Source: Siphonodentalium dalli (taxonomy: Eukaryota; Mollusca; Scaphopoda; Gadilida; Siphonodentaliidae). Taken from it: 64,000 nucleotides of DNA. This document shows positions 36,301 through 48,300 of this stretch, one piece after another. The position numbers were made by a program, and so were the translations under genes. The stretch is from the NCBI GenBank assembly GCA_032622095.1, contig CP136064.1, positions 134,051,129 to 134,115,128 on the forward strand. Direction: 5' to 3'. How positions within the stretch are numbered: position 1 is the stretch's first letter; the number at the start of each line of letters is the position of its first letter. The notes below the pieces were generated by a model. The model had not been told where the DNA came from. It made no database searches and worked only from the letters and a program-made list of their open reading frames with translations.

Positions 36301-39300
36301 AATGAATAGGCCAATTAACATTAATGAACTGAATAAGCCAAGGGGCAAAACAATTAAAAGGTACCAACATAATTAACAGGTTTGATTAAATGAATATGAC
36401 AATTAAAAACTAATGAATTATAACCTGACAGGCTAAAAGATCTAAGATGTGATAATAATAATAAGACAAAACGAACCCTACAAACTGTTTGTGAAAAGTA
36501 CTGAAGGCAAGAAATTAATTAATGATGAATGTGGAATGGCCAAAATTTAGAGATATTACTTCACAAAAAACACACTAAATTGAACAACAGTTCTAAGTTC
36601 TAATATGGCGAATATGGCCCGGTGATACATACTTAATGTACCGGTATGATATACATATTTTTCATAGAATTATACACCTCCATTGCGAAATTACCACATG
36701 ATCTTCAGGAATTTATATACGTATAAGAGTCAGTCCTTTTGTGAATTATCTAATCTTTGTATTATAAAGTAAACTTTTGGATTGACGTGGTACATCACTG
36801 ATTTATTTCACTCAAACGAAATATCACAAGGATGTGTTGGTGTCGCTGCTTCAGAAACATGTGTATGATTGCTAGATCTGCCTTCCATAGAAAGTCACGT
36901 GTGTAATCTTCGTGACAACGATGGACCTCGTGTTCGTAAAAATGGCTACCCCCGAAACCACGTGTTTGGTACTATTTTTTTAGAGATATGATGATCATAG
37001 CTCACTAATATGAGACTTGTATTCGATTATGTTGATATAATCGGATACACACATTATATATAACACAGTTTTATATAATTTAAACTTTAGAATCGGTACA
37101 GTATAAAAACTGTAAGTTTGGAGAAATTGTCCTAAAACTCCATTCAAATGCCGAAATAAGTACAATGGTCTTGTCCTATGATATCTATCTAATATATTTA
37201 ACCCATTCGGGTCGGTAAAATAGTCAATAATGTATTGTGAAGACTTTGACTGTTTTAAAAATATATAGGTGTGAATTACATAATTTAGGGAAATCCCACC
37301 TTATTATAAAAGTAGCTTTGTTTGCAGAGATACAGTAATGCCCTAATTAATCGACTCCATAACCACAGCAGAATTATGGGTAACTTTTCACTGTCATATT
37401 TCCGACTAAATCCTGAAAAGTTACCCATAATTCAGCTGTGGTTATGGAGTCGATTAATTAGGGCATTACTGTATGCTATTGTTTACATCCTACTCTAACT
37501 CCTCCAATTTCTTCCCCCTCATATTCAGGGAATTCCTCTCATCCAATATATAAATATGAGGATGAGAGGGGAATTCTCCTACATATTCGTAGGGAATAAA
37601 CTCAACTGTTGTGGTTACATTGCACATGCCAATAACGACAAATTAGAGATAATGACTCCAATCAATGAAAGCATTCTTATGGGAGAGAAATGAGTGAATT
37701 GTTTCTAACTTACATCTTCTCATTTGTTCTTGTTTGGCGACTGACGCTTCCTGCTTTTGTAAATTTTCATCTTGCATTCTTGCCTGTTTATTTGAACAGA
37801 AAAAATAATTAAAAACAAGACAGTCAATCACTGTTGAGACACACACACTTGACTGTAGAGACTGAGAAGAATGGGACTTTGAAGACCACAACAGTCAGTA
37901 TTTGTCACAAATACTTGAATATAAGTAGCGCGACACTCAACTTAAATTAAAGAATCCACATTGACATATAATCACACATGGTCAGAAAAATGTGGCGGGA
38001 AAGCGAAATTTTATATTTTATATTTTATTCTTCTAAACATAAATGGTCATGGACAGTTCTATATATTGAAGCATTATCCAATTTTATAGAATACAAGATT
38101 GTCCAATTTGATCAAATGAGACTGATTAATGGGTCATTGAAATGTATTTTGATGGTTAAAGGTACTCAATCAGATTTGATGGTCCCCATATAATCAGATT
38201 CCAACAACAACACAAATTTTTGAAATGCCGCTTCAGTTATCAGAATTGATTAATTGCCCAATAATAATGCTAACCACTGTCAACTATAGATTAAAATTGC
38301 CCGAAACATGTTTTTGATATTATCAACATGTTGTTCAAAGAAATTTGGTCTTATTATTAAAACACAAAGCCACTTGATTTTAGAGTTATCCATCTTCATC
38401 TGCAATTTTTTCCAAAACCATTGGCTAGCCAAATTTTTACTGGGCCACAAATAAGTCTTGATGGTGAAAAATAATAGATTTCAAAAATGGATAATAACTT
38501 GAGCTTTGATGGGTGAGTTCCTCGACTCGAATCAGATATTTTTTACCACAGAATCCAAATAAATAGTAATTGAGGGGCGTTTAATCGGATTATGCATCTT
38601 AATGGCATGAGAAAAAAGTTTACATTATACATGTGGTTTTCCAAATAAAAAAAAAATTGAGGAAGGGACTAAAAATGGGGTCCAGAGGGGATGTAAATCT
38701 AGCAATTTGTTTTATTTTGGCCATATATATATTTTTTGTTTGTTTAATTGAGCAAGGAATTCAAGCTGTCAATTTGATATGTATGTTGAGCAGAGAAACT
38801 AAAATTTTGTTCCGATCAGATAGAAAATGTTTTTGTTATCGCACCATGCATAAAGTGTCTATGGACAGACAGAAGGACGGACGAATGACAAGTGGTCAAT
38901 CTGGTTGTTGACACTATGTGTACCATGCTATGGTATGGGTGCACATAAACGCAAGTTGAAACGTGTCTTGCTAGATTTTAATGGCTAATAGTGGACCGAG
39001 ATTGTGTATATTGAATTGTGAAGTCGAGCGGCAGGATGATTTATATTTTTGTTTTCAGTGGGTCATAAAAATAACCCAGCCATATTTTTACTAGGGAGTT
39101 GTCTGAGAAACAGAACATTAATTTTGTTTGGCCTAAAGTAATGAAGGGTCCATATTAGTGAAGTGAGAAGCATCGAATAAATCTCTGAATCAAGCACAGA
39201 TTGTATTTTAAGCCAATTCAGCCAGATACCAACTTTGGTAGCAAACAAGCAACCCTAGTTGCATACCAAATTTCATTCCCTTCAGTCAACATTAACTGCA

Positions 39301-42300
39301 GTTATCATCCAGAAACCAAGTAAAACCCAATTTCAAAGTAAAACAAAGGTTGATAACTCAGGTAAAAATGTGCGGACAAAACCAAAGATCGAATGGTTGT
39401 AGGCCTGAATAACAAATTTCATTCCATTCATCACTAACAAAGTTATCATCGTAAAAGAAAACTGGGACCAAATTTTTTTTTAAAGCCTTAACTGATAAAA
39501 ATTGGTGGCCAAATTCAATTTAGATCAGTAGAACAGTAGTTATCATCCAGAAACAGGCATATAATAATACTGAAAATCTGTACTAATGACTAACCTGCTG
39601 AGCGAGCTGATCTTCATATCGCTTCCTAGATAACTGGTCTTGATACTGTGCCCTCTGCTGATGCTGTTTGGTTTCCTCAGCTAATGTTTTTCGTTTTTCT
39701 TCTTGCACTACTCGATGCTGTTCCAGTTTTAACTGCTCAATGTGAGTTTCATATTCCTGCAGATATTGGGGATAATATAATAGAACAAGAGCACCGCCAC
39801 TTTGACATAATACATGTATGCCTGTTGGCTTGTTTCAAATTGCATTTAAAACTCTTGAGTCAAAAAGTTTAATGAGAATCATTGGACAAATCCATCATTG
39901 AAGCATGTATTGTATTTTGAGCCATTTAAGCCACATTAGTCCAGTGCATTTATGGTTTCACCTCAAAATAATTGCAACACAAAGTTTCTCAGTGGGAATA
40001 AGTACTTTAACCCACCACAAATAGTATACTAAAAATCAACAAGAATCAAGAAATGCGAAATTGATGAATTTTGTGATATAAATTTGTCAAAATTGGTAAA
40101 ATACTCATTTTATAGCTTTTTAAGGATGTTTATAAAAAACTTCCTTTCACATGTCCTTCCATTTATATATCCATTTTGTAGAGTGCACAACCCTGATTTC
40201 AGAACAGAAAACCTTTCCTAGATACGTTGAGTATTTTTTGAGTTATGTGCCTCCAAAATTTGGAGTTTGTCTAATTTCGGAGGCTCAATTTCTCAAAATT
40301 AGTTAAAATCCATTTTTTATGGTCTTGTATTTTAAAAAATAAAGAAAATGAAGGGATTCCTTGTTGTTTTAGTCATTTCCTCTCTAGGTTGTGCACAAAA
40401 TATGATTTCTTTATGCATCTATGAGAGGACAAAAATATTCTTAAACAAAATGTGTGTTCCACCATTGTATGGACAGCTAAATTTGCCTGTGATCCAGAAC
40501 CGGCGTGATGAAATAGCATATTTGATGTCATACAAATCAATAATTATATATCCATATTCCCTGTCTTTCTCATAATCACTTAAGTAAACATCGTTAAACA
40601 CATTGTAAAGGAATTTCCCAAATCAAGGTGTAGAAAATCAAATTATGGCCCTATTAATCTTTAGAATTGACTCATCTAAAAATGCCATTTTGGGGCGTTT
40701 TTTGTTCACTTTTAAAGGTTTTTGTGTATAAATTGTAAAAACAATGTATGTTTAATGTGCAAAATCATTTGACCTTTCCTCCTGAAACACTTTAGTGTTG
40801 AAATAAATGCCTTATGTTGGATATGTCAATGAATGTCACTGAATTTCACTAATTTTTCTGGAAACTGATGCCAAATTTGAATATCTGAAATAGGGGTAGG
40901 GGAAACCATATTGACAAAATCTAGAAAATATGGACCTTGATGCATAAAACTTTAACATCACCAGCTCCTACAAACCTTATTCTTTCATACAGAGTAAACT
41001 GCTTCCTGTTTTGATGTTCATATTTAGAGCTATGATCCTTTTTGTTGTAACTCAATGGCGAAATGGCGAATCATTATTTCGGGCTGGTTCTATATAACAT
41101 GCTGATAAAAGCTCTAAATAAACATCTAATAATTATTAAAGTACTGAACTGTTTACCATGCAAGAATAATCTGCACAAACTGGAATAAAACAACCCTTTG
41201 TCTCCAATGACTAGAATATGGTGACAAGATCATAGCCTTTGTGATTTCACCTACCCCATTATCAACATTCAAATTTGGAGTCAGTTTATTGAAAAATATG
41301 TGAAATCCAGTGACTGTTGATTGGCATAACCAATGTAATCATATTTTCCTCAACACTAAGTGTTTTAGGAGGAACGTTCAAATGATTTTACACATTAAAC
41401 ACTAATCGTATTCATTGTTGTTTACTATTTGTGCACAAAAAAAACTTTAAAATGGACAAAAACACCACAAAACAGTCCAAAATGGCATTTTTGGAAAAAA
41501 GTCAATACAAAGGATGCATAGGGCCATAAGTTGATTATGGCAGATATGTCTTTAGCAATTCCAGCACAGTGTATTTAACCTAGTATACGTAAGAGGTTAT
41601 GAGAAATACAGGGCATATGGATATCAATTTATTGAGTTGTATGACCTCAAATATGGTATTTCATCACACCAGTTCTTAGTCCAAGTCTTCTTGTACTAAA
41701 ACCAGCTAAGATATTGGGATGGCGATTTGCTGTTTTTAGTCCAAGCCCGTCCTATATGCTCTCTTATGACAGAGCTTAAGCGTTAGTGACCCGCTCAAAT
41801 AAAACCACAATTATATGAAATAAAATATCACAATTGCGACAATAAACGGATATTTTCCGCAGAAGACATGCTATTTTATCTGAAACCCACATCAGTTGTG
41901 AATTTAAAACGGTAATTTAATGCGAAAAGAGACATTTACCTCAATGTTTTCAATTTTTTTAAAGTATGCGAACTCGGTTGACCTCGCGAACTGTGTTCGG
42001 CATTTTCCGTTGAAAATATTCCGTAGATTTTGGACAACAGCGCAAATTACGATGGATTCTCCATTGTAATCGTAATTATGTATGTCAATAAATAAAATAA
42101 TAAATAGATTAATTAAACATAGGAGATATAAATGTAATACACTAAATAAATTACGGGAATTAGAACCCTCTCAACGTTTAAAACAGTGTAAACACAAGTT
42201 ACGAGCATTAGATATAATATGCCTTATATGGTGCTACATTTCACCCATATTTGGTGGACTTCCGCGAAATTAAGATATATACTAAGCGAACAGGCCAATA

Positions 42301-45300
42301 TACTGCTCTTGTTAAGCACACAAAAAATCAAATCAAATTTGTATAAATTTTTAACCTTAAGTTTGAAAAGTCCCACTAAAACGGAAGAACTATATTTCGT
42401 AACTGTTTGATTCGGTTCTCCCATTATTTTATCAACACAGATGTCAAAATGCACATCACACGCATGGCAAGTCAGACACAAGAGTTCTAATTTGCTCCAA
42501 TTTTGACAAGTTGCTTGCGAAAATTGTCAACAAAACTACCGTTCTGATCCTCCATTATGTCATTAAGTTTTTAGTGCGGGAATTGTTCTGAAAGCACATA
42601 GAAAACTGGACTTTCGGGCGATCGGTTTTCGCCATTTTTTTTTTGGAAAACCCGTGCTATATATAGAAACGGAAAGTAGAATTCCCAGAACAAACAGCGG
42701 ATTATGCCGAACTTATTCGGACCACTTCGGCTTTCGGTTAAAACGTAAACAAACAGAAACAAATCGATGTTTGTGGCAATCAACCGGAATATTCTATGTG
42801 TAATTTAACATTAAAGTTAGATTATTATACACTATTATGACCATAAGATGTAAGCCTTTCCGATGTATATAGCATCATGTATTGATTTGCTAGGTAAATC
42901 GAGTAAAATACACCACAAATTCTACGCCACAGATCGTGGGCGTAACTCGTGTGATAGGAATGGTATACAAGCGAGCTTGGACTAAAAACAGCAAATCGCC
43001 ATCCCAATATCTTAGCTGGTTTTAGTACAAGAAGACTTGGACTAACCAGTTCTGTGTCACAAGGCAAATTTGGCAAAGTCCATACAATGGAACACACATT
43101 TTGTTTAAGAATATTTTTGTCTTCTCGATCATAGATGCATAAAGAAATCATTTTTTGGGCACAATATAGTGAGGCAACTAATACAACAGTAAGATACCCC
43201 TTCATTGTTCTCTAGTTTTTAAAATACTAGACCCTAAAATATGGATTTTAGCTAATTCTTCAGAAATTGAGGCTCCGAAATTAGACAAACTCCCAATTTT
43301 GGAGGCACATAACTCGAAAAATTCTCAACGTATCTGGAAAATGTTTTATGTTCTGTAATCAGGGTTGTGTATACTCAATAAAATGGATATATAAATGGAA
43401 GCACATGTGAAAAGAAGTTTTTTATAAACATCCTTGAAAAGCTATAACATTTTACTAAATTTATTTCACAAAATTTATCAATTTCGCCTTTCTTGATCCT
43501 TTTTGATTTTTAGTATGTTGTTTATAATTGGTTAATAGACCTATTCCTGCTAAGAAACATTGTGTTGCAATTAGTTTGAGGTTTGGCACTTTATTCTCAT
43601 AAATGCACTGGACTAATTGGCAGGAAGATCCTTATGAACATGGGAGGGAAAGATGTTATGAGTTATGTATTCAAGCGAACATCCCAAGCAATAATTATGA
43701 GTGCTCTGTCTCTCAAGATCGACAACAACGTTGTACACATCGACCCACAACTCTTGTTTCAGAGGCTTATCACTGTTGCCAAAGCGCCGACCAGAGGTGA
43801 TGTAACATGCTGTGTCAGACTTTTAGGTAGAAAAGGATTTCATTTACATACACTATCACCAGGTGCAGTTTTGGAAGAGCTTAATTTGGAACCAACTGAT
43901 TGGGATGGCAGGTTAAGGATGGGCGGCTTAATCATATCAAATGTGAGGAACCACCAGTCTGAGTAAACTCATACCTAAATATTCATTACAACATTGAATA
44001 TTAGGTCTGACGGATAACATCGCTATCTCATTTCCAAGTCCTCGGGATTCCGTAATCTGATTGATTGCGTAAATTATTTTCCGTCCAATGAAACCGTATG
44101 GGTTAATAAACAAGTGTTAGTGGGCGGAGACTCCCACAATGTCACCTCTAAATATAGTAACAGAGCGGAATTTCGTTGGTATTTCTCCGATCGAAAGCGA
44201 TGCTTGCAAATACAACAGACAGAAAAAATGGCTTCGAAATTATTCGGTACGATTCGGATTAATTTGAAAGATGTGCTAGACCTGATAGATAGGCCTGCGC
44301 ATGGTACCAACTTGGCCTCCCATAGTAAATATAAATAGAACTCACTCATGTCCGTGTATTTGATTTACTTTATTGTAACATGGTTTGCAAATCAAATTAT
44401 TTGTCGTAAAAAAGTCATCTGAAAGTTAAACACCGAGGAAATGACTTAATTTTATGCTTTTAAATAGTTCTAAACCATCATTTTTGATGACGACCTTATT
44501 TTTTGCTCTCGGATGCAGCTTTCCGGTTGATGCAGCGAGTTCATCTCCCGAAAAAGAATAGTCGCACACGACAAATATTATCTTCTGTAAGTTCATGTCG
44601 TGACACAGGCCATTGTTTGCGAAGCACAACAAATAACACGTGGGGACACCTGTCAATCATCGATGTATTTTAAAAAATCCGTGACGTCATTTTGGGGGAG
44701 CTCTTCGCTGAATAGAAATGGTTTTGGCGACATAATAGCTCCAGACTCTAGATTTCAAATATAGAGTCGACGTTCACCCAGACTGAGGAACCACCAGCTC
44801 CAAAAGAACTACTGAACATCATTCGTTGTAAATGTGAAACGGACTGCAAAAGCAATAGGTGCACATGCCTTATCAGAAAATCAGAAAGATCTATCCAGAC
44901 TTATTATTTTTTCAAAATTCTATATTTTTTTAATGAATTTCTATATTTTTTCTCTTTTTTCAATATTTTGCCACAAGATATGGACAATTTAGTGTCATTG
45001 ATACCACAAGCTGGCCCAAAATTGATGGAAAATCCCATATATAACTGACTGACAACAGTCCAATTCCAACTATGGCAATTTTCTAATGCATAAACATGTA
45101 ATGTGAAATTCCATTTTTCTCTGATTTCTTGCCATTTTTACATCTTTTCACCCTAAAATATTTTTATTATTTTTATTATTTGCTTGTATTAACAACATGG
45201 AAAAAACCCACAATTGTGGATATAACTATATAACAATAGTTCCAAGCCCAGTTATGACAATTTTACAACTGCATCAAGAGTTATTGTAGACTTCCAGTTT

Positions 45301-48300
45301 TCACTGAATTTTGACAAATTTTTCAACTTTTAGACCCAAATTTCGAAAATTTAATCGATATTTATAGAATAAAATGATACAAAATCTTGGATACAACTGT
45401 ACCACAGTTTATCATTGTGAAAATATAACAATTGTATGTTTACATCAAGAGTTATTAACAAAAAATGTTAATCTCCATTTTTCACCAATTTTTCACCATT
45501 TTCGCCACTTTTTGCCTCAAAAAGGCCATTTCGCATATTCAGATTTTTGTTGATTTTTAGCTGAGTATACTCTATGATGCTCCCAACCAAAATAAAACAA
45601 AATCTTTTGTGTTGCAATTATTTTGAGGTTCAGCCCTATTTTCTCATAAATGCACTGGACTACATCCCAAGTTTGGTGCAAGGTGATCAACCAACGTAAC
45701 AATGTAACGAAGTTACAGTAAACCAAAACCTGAACATAGTTTTTAAAAAAAGGTCTGCAACTCTGGTAATGTAGGTAGGTAATGTGTTACAGTCAATAGA
45801 GCGATTCTGAATGCGGAAATGTCTTAGTAATACTAGATGTCAACATAAATAGATATATATATATATTTTAAAAGTAAAATCCATGATGGCTGCTGAGGGC
45901 CATATTTTCCAATAAAATTAAAAAAATATATGAGGGCTCCCATCTAGTGGTCATCCCAAAGATCAATATGAAGTTTGGTGACAATAGGATGACGAATATG
46001 GTCTGTAGGGTGTGGCAAAGATTTAGTCATGCAAATATAAAATCCAAGATAGCTGCCTGTGGCCATGTGTTTGAAAATGAAATTCAGAAACATTTTATGA
46101 CTCCTATATGGTGGTCATCCTGAAAATCTATTTGAAGTTTAGTGACGATCAGAGGAGGGAATGTCCTATGTAGGGTGTGCCAAAGGAACTTAGTCATGCA
46201 AAGAGTAAAATCCAAGATGGTTGCCTGTGGCCATGTTTTTTTTATTGAAATTTTTTCAACTTGTATAGCTCCCATCTGGAGGTGATCATAAACATTTTAG
46301 TCATGCCATAAAAATCCAAGATGGCCACTGGCAGCCATGTTTTTCAAACAAAAATTGAAAATTTGTATAGCTCCCATCTAGAGGTGATCCAAAATACAAT
46401 GTGACCTGTAGGATGTGCCTAAGGATTTAGTCACACAATGAATAAAATCCAAGATGGCAGCTGGCGGCCATGTTTTTCAATGAAATTTGAACAAATTTGA
46501 TGGCTCCCATCTCGAGGTCACCCTGAGGAACAATATGAAGTTTGGTGATGATCGCGTGAGGGATGTGGTATATCGAGTGTGCCAAAGGAATTTTAATAGT
46601 CATGCCAACAGTAAAATCCAAGATGGCTGCCAGCGGCAATGTTTTTCATTGAAATGTATTTAAATTTGATAGCTCCCATCTAGAGGTGATCCTAAGCATG
46701 CCTGTACATTTTCAAAATAATTATGTAAAAAATGTGGGCTGCAGGGTGCGCCGATGGATTAAAATATGAAATCAAAGATGGCCGCTGGAGGCCATGTTTT
46801 TATCGAATATGGGAAAAAATAGGTGGCTCACATCTAGAGGTCACTCCAACGATCTATATGACTTCGTCAAATTGAGTAAAAATGAGCGGACGGAACCGAA
46901 GAACAAACTTGACCTGCAATGTATGGTTTCAAACCTACATACCAAATTTCATTCCATCCAGTCTACTCTTGTGTGGAGAAATACCTCAAATAATAGAAAA
47001 GGGTAGAATAATAGTACAGGGCTGTACAGGGTGGAAAATTTCCAAAACTCCATAATAGTACTGGGTGGAATGAAAGTACAGGGTGTGAATTTTTCTAAAG
47101 ATGTACCTACATGTAATAATACCTAATGATATTCCAGCCTTTCAGGCTATGCTAGTACAGTCATAACCAGTAATTAGCCTGTTAGTTATTAGCCTCAATG
47201 AATTCATTTTTCGCTGTTTGACTGAGATTTCTATTGTTCCTGGATATAAATTAAGAGCTGATAATGTTCCTTTAACGTATTCAAGATTTAGAGAAATTTC
47301 TCAGACATAGTTCATGATATAAAAGCTTTTGTCTTGTTATAGTCTCCCATCTGGAGGAGCAATTCAAGCAACGAATTGAGGCATTCCTGACATATTGTTA
47401 ACGAAAGGCCGATCACGATCAGCAGATGTTAATCCATCCCTTGGCGATAGTAAATTACTATGATTGGAATCATAAATGAGAGTTTTGATGTTGAATTATA
47501 GAGTACCTGTATACTGTTATGTACTATTATAGACAAATATACATAACACAAATTATTGGAATTTGGGTCACTCGCATTTATATAAGAGAATGCACTGGTA
47601 CAGGATATGTAATGCTGCACCACCACAGCCTTGGGTTAACTGTGAAAAGGTGACCTGGACAGAGTCCAATTTAAGTTTACAATGATAATGTATCAAATTC
47701 TACCAACAACAGCCATCAAGATATAAAGACACCTGACTGTTGACCCATTAATGTCAATTATATAGCAGAGCTGTCAACAAATCACAGCCGTTGTTTATGT
47801 TGAAGCCTGGCATCTCTATTAAACCAATAACATTTATAATGACCTCAGACCATCTGTAGAGTAATATACTCAGCTGTGCAATGTAGCACAGATGTTCTAG
47901 TAAACTGTTAATATCATGTGATGTGTATTGTTGAAACTCTATTTACAATTAGAATAGTGATGTTCCGATAATCGGAATCGGCCATCGGCCGATAATAGCC
48001 CATCGGAAATTAATCGTACCTCGCAGTTGAACATCGGCTTTTACCGATTGTCAAAATAAATAAAAACGTTCTAGTATCTAGCGCAATGTGCACGCTTTAA
48101 TAAACATACGCAATACAACTGTAGTATTGAATGTAAAACGCAGTTGTAACAGCCTAAAAAGAAGCCATTGGCATCATCAAAGCAGTCTGATATGATGATA
48201 TATTATAAGAATGGCAATACACATGCCCGACATCCCGTGTAATATGAAGTTATTGGTTCAATCGCGTTGACACGAAATAGATTCAAAGAAAGCTTTAATT

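Larger units (their letters stand above)
34298..36627 (-). mobile_element. Complete small LTR retrotransposon encoding only a chromodomain protein
   Basis: Two direct repeats of 683 and 684 bp flank a 963-bp interior. The LTRs differ by about six substitutions and one 1-base indel (about 99% identity), so insertion was recent. A 4-bp target duplication CATA (34294-34297 and 36628-36631) flanks the whole. On the minus strand the order is 5' LTR (36627-35944), candidate primer-binding site, one 314-codon ORF, polypurine tract, 3' LTR (34980-34298). The interior has no room for, and shows no sign of, CCHC gag, protease, reverse transcriptase, RNase H or integrase, so it must be mobilised in trans. 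It sits in ATAD3 intron 4, same strand as the host gene. Confidence 0.88.

Noticed and set aside
42825..43205. 126-codon minus-strand frame and its mirror at 40348-40575
   Set aside because: Both come from the inverted arms of the 39939-43613 foldback. The shared peptide reflects the repeat; no family recognised. A signal-peptide-like start alone is not enough.
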